This document shows positions 9,256 through 15,126 of a stretch of 15,126 nt of DNA, in pieces. The DNA comes from Pseudomonadaceae bacterium UBA836 (GTDB lineage: Bacteria > Pseudomonadota > Gammaproteobacteria > Pseudomonadales > Pseudomonadaceae). The stretch spans positions 1-15,126 of the forward strand of contig DBHE01000107.1 in the NCBI GenBank assembly GCA_002296055.1, in the 5' to 3' direction. The notes beneath the pieces were generated by a model. The model was given only the letters and a program-made list of their open reading frames with translations, had not been told where the DNA came from and did no database searches. Position 1 is the stretch's first letter. Every line of letters begins with the position of its first letter. The position numbers and the translations under genes were made by a program.

Positions 9256-12096
9256 ATGACGGTTTTTATCCCGGGACAGCGCTGGGTCAGTGACAGCGAA
9301 GCAGAACTGGGGCTGGGCACCGTCCTGTCACAGGATGACCGCGTGGTGATTGTGCTGTATCCGGCCAGCGGTGAAACCCGCCACTACGCCCTGCGCAACG
9401 CACCCCTGACTCGCGTGCGCTTCAGCCCGGGCGATGCCATCAGCCACCATGAGGGCTGGCAACTGGTGGTCAGCGACGTTAGCGAGGCCGACGGCCTGCT
9501 GGTTTACCAAGGGCTACGTGAAGATGGCGAGAGCGCCAGCTTCCCGGAAACCATGCTGGACAACTTCATTCAGTTTCGTCTGGCCAGTGACCGCCTGTTT
9601 GCCAGCCAGATTGACCCGCTGCCCTGGTTCAGCCTGCGCTTTGAAAGTCTGCGCCACTATTGCCGCATCCAGCGCTCGCCGCTGCTGGGCCTGGCCGGCG
9701 TACGTACCCAGCCAATCGGCCACCAGCTGCACATAGCCCGCGACGTCGCAGACCGCATGGCGCCCCGCGTCCTGCTGGCCGACGAGGTTGGCTTGGGTAA
9801 GACCATTGAAGCCGGCCTGATCCTGCATCGTCAGCTGCAGACCGGCCGCGTGCGCCGGGTGTTGATCGTGGTGCCGGAAAACCTGCAGCACCAGTGGCTG
9901 GTCGAAATGCGTCGCCGCTTCAACCTGCAGTTCGCGCTGTTCAATGCCGACCGCTGCGACGGCGCCGATAGCAACCCCTTCGAAGAAGAGCAACTGGCGC
10001 TGGTAGCGCTGGAGTTTCTGCTGGAAAACCCCAGTGCGCAGGACCACCTGCTGCAAGCCGACTGGGACCTGCTGGTGGTGGACGAAGCCCACCACCTGGT
10101 CTGGCATGAGGACAACCCCAGCCCCGAATACGCGCTGGTCGATACGCTGGCTCGCCAAACCCCGGCCGTGCTGCTGCTCACCGCCACACCCGAACAGCTC
10201 GGCCAGGCCAGCCATTTCGCTCGCCTGCGTTTGCTCGACCCGGATCGTTTCCACAGCCTGGAAGACTTTGTCCAGGAGGCTGAACGCTATCAGCCGGTGG
10301 CCGAAGCCGTGCAGCACCTGCTGGAGCAGGATCAGCTCAGCAGTGAAGACCGCAGTGCCATTGCCGGCTGGCTTGGCGATAGCGCCACCCCACTGTTCGC
10401 CGCGCTGGACAAGGGCGGCGATGACGCCCCGGCCGCGCGTGACAGTCTGGTGCGTCAACTGCTCGACCGACACGGCACCGGCCGCGTGCTCTACCGCAAC
10501 ACCCGCGCCGCGATTGCTGGCTTTCCAGAGCGCGACCTGCACGCCTACCCTCTGCCCTGCCCCGCGCAATACCAAGACCTTGAAGGGCAAGTGGCGCTCT
10601 ATCCAGAGCAGCCATTGCAAGCCGACTTTGACGGTCAGGAGCAGCCCTGGTGGCAAGCCGATCCGCGCGTCGAGTGGCTGATCGACACCCTCAAACTTCT
10701 CAAGCGCAACAAAGTGCTGGTGATCTGCGCCCACGCCGAGACTGCGCTCGACCTGGAAGACGCCCTGCGCATCCGCAGCGGCATCCCCGCCACCGTGTTC
10801 CACGAGGGCATGAGTATTGTTGAGCGCGACCGCGCAGCAGCCTTCTTCGCCGATGAAGAATTTGGCGCCCAGGTGCTGATCTGCTCGGAAATCGGCAGCG
10901 AGGGCCGCAACTTCCAGTTCGCCCACCATCTGGTGATGTTTGACCTGCCTACCCACCCGGATTTGCTGGAGCAGCGCATCGGCCGCCTGGACCGTATTGG
11001 TCAACAGCACCGTATCCAGCTGCACATCCCTTATCTGGAGGGCACCGCCCAGGCACACCTGTTCCAGTGGTACGACCAGGCCCTGAACGCCTTCCGCGCC
11101 ACCTGCCCCACCGGTAACGCGCTGCAGCACAGCTATGGTCGCGAGCTGCTGCAACACCTGGATCACCCGGCTCAGGACGGCTGGGATGCGCTGATTGAGC
11201 GTGCCCGCGACGAACGTCAGGCATTGGAGCAAGAGTTGCACAACGGCCGCGACCGCCTGCTCGAACTGCACTCTCGCGGCCAGGCCGACGCCGAGCAAAT
11301 GATCGACGCTATCGCCAAACAGGACAGTGACTTCCAGTTGCCCATCTATATGGAGCGTCTGTTCGACGTCTTCGGAGTAGACAGCGAAGACCACTCCGAC
11401 AACGCCCTAATCCTGCGTCCGGGCGAACGCATGCTGGATGCCGGCTTCCCGCTGGGTAACGAAGAGGGTGTCACCGTCACCTATGACCGCGACACCGCCC
11501 TGTCGCGCGAAGACATGCAGTTTCTGACCTGGGAGCACCCCATGCTGCAAGGCGGTATGGACCTGGTGCTATCGGGCAGCATGGGCAACAGCGCTGTTGG
11601 CCTGCTGAAAAACAAGGCCCTGAAGCCCGGCACCATGCTGCTTGAATGTATCTATGTCTGCGAGGCCGTTGCCCCGCGAGCCCTGCAGCTGCAGCGCGTG
11701 CTGCCGCCTACGCCGATTCGCTGCCTGCTGGACATCAACGGCAACAACCTGGCGGGCAAGGTCAGCTTTGACACGCTGGACGGACAAATCGAATCGCTGC
11801 CACGACAACTGGCAGTGAAAATCGCCAAGACCCAGCGCGAGCAGGTCGAGGGCCTGCTGAACAAGGCTGAAAAGGCCGCTGACGCGCAGCATCGCCAGTT
11901 GGTCGACGACGCTCGCGCCCAGCTGCGCACTGAGCTGGAAGAAGAAATTGATCGACTCAAAGCGCTGCAGCAGGTCAACCCGCTGGTACGCGACGATGAG
12001 ATCAAGGCCCTGCAGCTGCGACTGGGCGAAGGCGACCTGGTACTAACACAGGCCAAACTGCGCCTGGACGCTATTCGAGTACTGGTGGCAGGCTAA
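9256..12096 (+). CDS. rapA: RNA polymerase-associated Swi2/Snf2 ATPase RapA
   Basis: RapA (HepA) binds core RNA polymerase and uses ATP to help recycle it after termination; cytoplasmic. The 946 residues match the E. coli protein (968) in length. In order: N-terminal Tudor-like domains (about 1-110, opening [18 protein letters not shown]); helicase motif I DEVGLGKT at 176-183 with Lys182; motif II DEAH at 276-279; motif III TATP at 309-312; then the second RecA lobe with [18 protein letters not shown] and motif [14 protein letters not shown] near 570-583; and a long C-terminal part ending in a helical, charged region. AGGAG stands 6 bases before the ATG. It converges on the patatin gene, and their ends overlap by 26 bases. 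No lesion seen. Confidence 0.97.
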   Translation: MTVFIPGQRWVSDSEAELGLGTVLSQDDRVVIVLYPASGETRHYALRNAPLTRVRFSPGDAISHHEGWQLVVSDVSEADGLLVYQGLREDGESASFPETMLDNFIQFRLASDRLFASQIDPLPWFSLRFESLRHYCRIQRSPLLGLAGVRTQPIGHQLHIARDVADRMAPRVLLADEVGLGKTIEAGLILHRQLQTGRVRRVLIVVPENLQHQWLVEMRRRFNLQFALFNADRCDGADSNPFEEEQLALVALEFLLENPSAQDHLLQADWDLLVVDEAHHLVWHEDNPSPEYALVDTLARQTPAVLLLTATPEQLGQASHFARLRLLDPDRFHSLEDFVQEAERYQPVAEAVQHLLEQDQLSSEDRSAIAGWLGDSATPLFAALDKGGDDAPAARDSLVRQLLDRHGTGRVLYRNTRAAIAGFPERDLHAYPLPCPAQYQDLEGQVALYPEQPLQADFDGQEQPWWQADPRVEWLIDTLKLLKRNKVLVICAHAETALDLEDALRIRSGIPATVFHEGMSIVERDRAAAFFADEEFGAQVLICSEIGSEGRNFQFAHHLVMFDLPTHPDLLEQRIGRLDRIGQQHRIQLHIPYLEGTAQAHLFQWYDQALNAFRATCPTGNALQHSYGRELLQHLDHPAQDGWDALIERARDERQALEQELHNGRDRLLELHSRGQADAEQMIDAIAKQDSDFQLPIYMERLFDVFGVDSEDHSDNALILRPGERMLDAGFPLGNEEGVTVTYDRDTALSREDMQFLTWEHPMLQGGMDLVLSGSMGNSAVGLLKNKALKPGTMLLECIYVCEAVAPRALQLQRVLPPTPIRCLLDINGNNLAGKVSFDTLDGQIESLPRQLAVKIAKTQREQVEGLLNKAEKAADAQHRQLVDDARAQLRTELEEEIDRLKALQQVNPLVRDDEIKALQLRLGEGDLVLTQAKLRLDAIRVLVAG

Positions 12097-13246
12097 GAAA
12101 ACGCTGCAGCTGATCGCGCTTAGCCAAGGCATCACGGCGGCCAAGCGCGATCAGCTCGCGAGTGTAGTCGGCTTCAAACAGCAGATAGCTCACCACGCTG
12201 CCGCCGGATGCCCGGGTTGCGCCACTGCCCCGCAGAAACGCGCGCACGCTGCGCGGCAGCAGCTTGCGATGACGCGCTGCAATGATATCCAGCGGCTCAC
12301 TGGGTGAAATAATCTCCACCTCCACCTTGCGCAAGCCCTTGCCATTCATCCGCGAGCCTACCGGCAGATAGCCGGCAAGCTTGTTCATGCGCTCCAGCAG
12401 CTCAATATCCGCTTCCAGATTATCGACAAAGGTGCTGCTGAGCAGGTGCCCGCCAATTTGCGCCAGGGTCGGCGGCAAGGCTGCACGCAGGCGCGGGCCA
12501 CGGCGACCGCCGGCCGGCTGATTGGCCAGGTTATCTGACACCCCAATCACCAGCACCCGGTTGGCACCGAGGTGCAACGCCGGACTGATCGGCGCCTGCT
12601 GGCGTACCGCGCCATCTCCAAACCATTCGCGGTTGAGCTGCACTGGTGGAAAAACCAGGGGAATCGCCGATGAGGCCATCAGGTGCTCCAGCCCCAGACG
12701 GGTCTGCACGCCAACGCGGCGATGCCGGGACCAGGGCTGAATACGCTCGCGCCCCTGATAAAAGCTGACCGACTCGGCCGACTGATAACCAAAGGCGCTG
12801 ACCGACACCGCCTGCAACAGCCCTGCTTGCAGCGCCTCATCAATCTGCCCGAAGTGCAGGGTACGTTGCAGCAGACTGCGCAATGGCGCGTTGTCGAGCA
12901 ATGCCGTCGGCTGCTTGCTGGCGCCCCCCAGCAGATTGGCCCTGACCCAGCGCCATGCTTGAGCCGAGACACCTGGCCAGTCGCTGCGATAGACCTGATC
13001 ACAGGAAAACGCCGACCAGACCTGCTGCAAACGCGCCACACCAGCGCCAAAGTTCTGCGCATTGGTTGCCAGTGCCAGGGCATTGATCGCCCCTGCCGAG
13101 GTGCCGCAGATCACCGGAAAAGGGTTACTGGCGCCGTCCGGCAGCAACTCCGCCAACACCGACAGCACGCCAACCTGATAGGCCGCACGCGCGCCACCGC
13201 CCGAGAGGATCAGCCCGGTACAGGCGCCACTGGTCTGCTCCAACAT
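12071..13246 (-). CDS. Patatin-like phospholipase
   Basis: Patatin-family lipid acyl hydrolase of 391 residues using a Ser-Asp dyad. The oxyanion-hole glycine motif [11 protein letters not shown] is at 16-26, the nucleophile Ser50 is in GTSAG (48-52), and the partner Asp211 is in WFGDGAV (DG at 211-212). There is no signal peptide or outer-membrane barrel, so it is a cytoplasmic or peripheral membrane enzyme, not a PlpD-type secreted one. After about 235 comes a C-terminal part ([20 protein letters not shown] onward) found in the Pseudomonas homologues beside the LpxL-like gene. Its ATG overlaps the TGA of the acyltransferase gene by one base (TGATG), so the two are translationally coupled. 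Its 3' end overlaps convergent rapA. Substrate unknown; phospholipid or lysophospholipid is likely. Confidence 0.92.
   Translation of the reverse strand: MLEQTSGACTGLILSGGGARAAYQVGVLSVLAELLPDGASNPFPVICGTSAGAINALALATNAQNFGAGVARLQQVWSAFSCDQVYRSDWPGVSAQAWRWVRANLLGGASKQPTALLDNAPLRSLLQRTLHFGQIDEALQAGLLQAVSVSAFGYQSAESVSFYQGRERIQPWSRHRRVGVQTRLGLEHLMASSAIPLVFPPVQLNREWFGDGAVRQQAPISPALHLGANRVLVIGVSDNLANQPAGGRRGPRLRAALPPTLAQIGGHLLSSTFVDNLEADIELLERMNKLAGYLPVGSRMNGKGLRKVEVEIISPSEPLDIIAARHRKLLPRSVRAFLRGSGATRASGGSVVSYLLFEADYTRELIALGRRDALAKRDQLQRFLSLPPVLE
12108..12156. repeat. Perfect 14-bp inverted repeat at the rapA/patatin junction
   Basis: AGCTGATCGCGCTT at 12108-12121 and its exact complement AAGCGCGATCAGCT at 12143-12156, separated by 21 bases. 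The left arm starts 12 bases after the rapA stop. The whole repeat lies inside the last codons of the patatin gene (around [14 protein letters not shown]). On the plus strand no T-tract follows, so it is not a classical terminator for rapA. It could protect the 3' end of the rapA mRNA or aid rho-dependent ending. On the minus strand TTTT comes a few bases later, still ahead of the patatin stop. Confidence 0.75.
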
Positions 13247-14205
13247 CAGCTGCGCCGCGCCCTGCGCTTGCGCCGCCGGCGCTTGGCGTAGGGCCGAGAC
13301 TCACCCTCTGGGCGGGTTTTGAAGCGCCTGTGCACCCACATGTACTGATCCGGCTGTGCACTGATTGCCTGCTCGACCCACTGATTGATGCGCAGCGCGT
13401 CGGCCGTTTCGTTTTCGCCCGGAAAGCCTTCCAGCGGCGGGTGCACAGTCAGACGATAGCCGCTGCCATCGGCCAGGCGGGTTTGGGTAAAGGGCACCAC
13501 CAGCGCCTTGCCCAGGCGAGCAAAGGTACTGGTCGCGGTGACCGTCGCCGCCTGCACACCGAACAAAGGCACAAAGACACTGGCCTTACGACCGTAGTCT
13601 TGGTCCGGCGCGTACCAGATCGCCCGGCCTGACCGCAGCGAGCGCAGCATGCTGCGTACGTCTTCGCGCTCTACCGCCTTGGCATCCAGGTTATGCCGCT
13701 CGCGGCCACGACGCTGCACAAAATCAAAGGCCGCATTGCGGTGCTCGCGATACATACCGTCAATGGTCACCGCCTGGCCCAGCAGCGCCGCACCAATCTC
13801 CAGGGTGGTGAAGTGCAGCGACATCAGAACCACACCCTTGCCCTGGGCGGCCGCGTTGTTCAGATGCTCCAGCCCTTCGATATGGGCCAGGCGCGCCAGC
13901 CGCTGGCGCGGCCACCACCAGGCCATCGCCATCTCGAACAGGGCTATACCGTTGGACGCAAAATTTTCCCGCAGCAGGCGCTCACGGGCGATCTCGGACA
14001 TCTCGGGAAAGCACAGCGCCAGGTTGGTTCGCGCCACTTCACGGCGGTCACCCATCAGGTGAAACATGCCCCAACCCAGCAGGCGACCTAACCCCAGCAG
14101 CCAACGGTAGGGTAGCTGCACCACCAGCCAGAGCAGGCCCAGCCCCAACCAGAGCAGCCAGTAGCGCGGATGCAGCAATGCGGTGGAAAAACCAGGACGA
14201 TCCAT
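13246..14205 (-). CDS. LpxL/HtrB-family lipid A-type acyltransferase
   Basis: Inner-membrane acyltransferase of the lipid A late-acyltransferase (LpxL/HtrB) family, 319 residues from this start. An N-terminal membrane helix spans about 15-38 (YWLLWLGLGLLWLVVQLPY). The catalytic H-x4-E is HFTTLE with His131 and Glu136. Further family blocks are ENFASNGIALFEMAMAWWW (80-98), GMYREH, WYAPDQDYGRKASVFVPLFG and HRRFKTRPEGE. It resembles the P. aeruginosa protein encoded next to minC, where the same patatin-acyltransferase-minC order occurs. I prefer the ATG at 14205 (MDRPGFSTALLHPRYW), matching that homologue, over the ATG at 14217. Neither has a clear Shine-Dalgarno. It ends in a very basic tail (KRRRRKRRARRS). 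Acyl chain and acceptor (lipid A or lysophospholipid) cannot be told from the sequence. Confidence 0.92.
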   Translation of the reverse strand: MDRPGFSTALLHPRYWLLWLGLGLLWLVVQLPYRWLLGLGRLLGWGMFHLMGDRREVARTNLALCFPEMSEIARERLLRENFASNGIALFEMAMAWWWPRQRLARLAHIEGLEHLNNAAAQGKGVVLMSLHFTTLEIGAALLGQAVTIDGMYREHRNAAFDFVQRRGRERHNLDAKAVEREDVRSMLRSLRSGRAIWYAPDQDYGRKASVFVPLFGVQAATVTATSTFARLGKALVVPFTQTRLADGSGYRLTVHPPLEGFPGENETADALRINQWVEQAISAQPDQYMWVHRRFKTRPEGESRPYAKRRRRKRRARRS

Positions 14206-14255
14206 CAGGTGGCCCATTCAGCGAAAACCCACATTCTAACCAAGGCGCACGCGGC

Positions 14256-14284
14256 TTGCGATCTGTGGGGTCAATCTATATAAG
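14256..14284 (+). promoter_or_regulatory. Sigma70-type promoter of minC
   Basis: TTGCGA at 14256-14261 and TATAAG at 14279-14284 with a 17-base spacer, inside the divergent gap between the acyltransferase and minC. The -35 matches consensus at four positions and the -10 at five. Transcription would start near 14290, giving a leader of about 27 bases. On the other strand TAGAAT (14238-14233) may be the -10 of the acyltransferase operon, but it lacks a good -35. Confidence 0.6.
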
Positions 14285-14316
14285 GAAGCGCTGATTCTTT
14301 ATGAACTGGATGGACC

Positions 14317-15090
14317 ATGACTGCTGACACTACCCTCGACCTGCTCGACAACGACCCGGTATTCCACCTCAAGGGCGGCATGCTGACGATGACGCTGGTC
14401 GAGCTCATTCGCCTGGCGCCGGAGCAGTTCGCCAGACAACTGGCCGAGAAGGTAGAGCAGGCGCCCAATTTCTTCGTCGACACCCCGGTGGTGATTGCGC
14501 TGGACAAGCTGAGCGAGCCGCTGAGCGACATGACCCTGCGCCACCTGCTCAGCATCTGCCGAGACCACGGCCTGCAGCCGGTAGCGCTACGCGGCGGCGA
14601 GGACTTTCGCACGCTGGCTGGCAACGCCGACATGGTCCTGCTGCCACCGGGCCGGCAGCGTGAAAAGCCGATTGAAGTAGCCGCAGAGCCTGCGCCCAAG
14701 CCGGCCGCCAAGCCCGCGCCGAAGCCCGCTCCCAGCCCCGCCGCCCCTGCGCCGGTAGCAGCCGGCGCCGGGAAGATCATCACCGAGCCGGTACGCGGCG
14801 GCCAGCAGATCTACGCGCGCGGCGGCGATCTGATCGTGATCGCGCCGGTCAGCGCCGGCGCCGAGCTACTGGCTGACGGTCACATCCACGTATACGGCCC
14901 GCTACGCGGCCGCGCACTGGCCGGCGTACAGGGTAACCAGCAGGCGCGCATCTTCTGCCAGAGCCTGGAAGCCGAGCTGGTTTCCATCGCCGGTCAGTAC
15001 AAGGTTGCCGAGGACCTGCGCAAGCAACAATGGAAAGCGCCCGTACAGATCAGTCTGGAGGGTGACAGCTTGAAGATAACCGGGCTTTAA
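14317..15090 (+). CDS. minC: Septum site-determining protein MinC
   Basis: Inhibitor of FtsZ polymerisation that, with MinD and MinE, keeps division away from the cell poles. The 257 residues comprise an N-terminal FtsZ-inhibiting domain (about 7-110), an Ala/Pro/Lys-rich linker at about 122-148 built of repeated AKPAPKP-like units, and the C-terminal beta-helix domain (about 153-257) that dimerises and binds MinD. Conserved landmarks in the latter are [17 protein letters not shown] and [16 protein letters not shown] (188-203), which contains the RGRALAG stretch usual in MinC. The linker is longer and more repetitive than in E. coli MinC (231 residues). The Shine-Dalgarno is weak (GGATGG very close to the ATG). 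minD is expected just beyond the window edge. Divergent from the acyltransferase gene. Confidence 0.96.
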   Translation: MTADTTLDLLDNDPVFHLKGGMLTMTLVELIRLAPEQFARQLAEKVEQAPNFFVDTPVVIALDKLSEPLSDMTLRHLLSICRDHGLQPVALRGGEDFRTLAGNADMVLLPPGRQREKPIEVAAEPAPKPAAKPAPKPAPSPAAPAPVAAGAGKIITEPVRGGQQIYARGGDLIVIAPVSAGAELLADGHIHVYGPLRGRALAGVQGNQQARIFCQSLEAELVSIAGQYKVAEDLRKQQWKAPVQISLEGDSLKITGL

Positions 15091-15108
15091 CAGATACTGT
15101 CCTCCCAT

Positions 15109-15126
15109 TCGGGGCGCCCGATTTCT
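15109..15126 (+). other. Short hairpin and partial T-tract after minC, cut by window end
   Basis: TCGGG (15109-15113) and CCCGA (15117-15121) form a five-base stem with a three-base loop, followed by TTTCT at the window edge, 18 bases after the minC stop. It could be a weak attenuator between minC and the expected minD, or chance in GC-rich DNA. The continuation is not visible. Confidence 0.25.

Noticed and set aside
9514-11394. 626-codon open frame antisense to rapA
   Set aside because: It is the mirror of a real, fully motif-supported gene in GC-rich DNA. Its product has no recognisable domain and its composition is that of a shadow frame.
14690-14760. Tandem repeat or CRISPR-like array in minC
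   Set aside because: Codon-level repetition of Ala/Pro/Lys in the protein linker, with no regular spacers.
14271-14783. Minus-strand frame with Gly-Ala repeats across minC
   Set aside because: The repeats are only the complement of the Ala/Pro/Lys linker codons of MinC.

Overview
The window looks like an ordinary chromosomal stretch from a gammaproteobacterium of the Pseudomonadaceae, possibly the Halopseudomonas / P. pertucinogena lineage. The evidence is the Pseudomonas-type ArgR next to aruC-aruF-aruG and alaS, a CcoM-like cbb3 oxidase microprotein behind an ANR-type box, and a patatin / lipid A-type acyltransferase pair divergent from minC. Base composition is moderately high in GC. I see no tRNA, rRNA, CRISPR array, insertion sequence, prophage gene or attachment site.

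Layout. Bases 1-9028 are coded entirely on the minus strand. Read in that direction, i.e. from right to left in window coordinates, the genes are: an Arg-rich hypothetical protein; a small Lys-tailed protein; ccoM (38 codons, with an ANR-like box about 60 bases upstream); a DTW-domain tRNA-modifying enzyme; an SDR oxidoreductase; a thiolase ending in a clear intrinsic terminator; argR; aruC, aruF and aruG; and the 5' part of alaS, cut by the window edge. On the right, rapA is on the plus strand and converges on, and overlaps, a patatin-like phospholipase gene. That gene is translationally coupled behind an LpxL-family acyltransferase, both on the minus strand. minC is divergent from them on the plus strand and nearly reaches the window end.

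How the genes work together. ArgR, AruC and AruFG are the regulator and the first part of the arginine succinyltransferase (AST) catabolic route. The later-step genes aruD, aruB and aruE, which lie between aruG and alaS in P. aeruginosa, are absent here: only 283 bases separate aruG from alaS. The cluster is therefore incomplete at this locus. CcoM stabilises the cbb3 terminal oxidase, so an oxygen-responsive box in front of it makes sense. The patatin/acyltransferase pair suggests phospholipid or lipid A acyl-chain work next to the division-site selector MinC.

I found no convincing undescribed multi-gene system. The observations most worth checking are the trimmed AST cluster, the ccoM/ANR unit with the small Lys-tailed gene upstream of it, and a perfect 14-bp inverted repeat at the rapA/patatin convergent junction.
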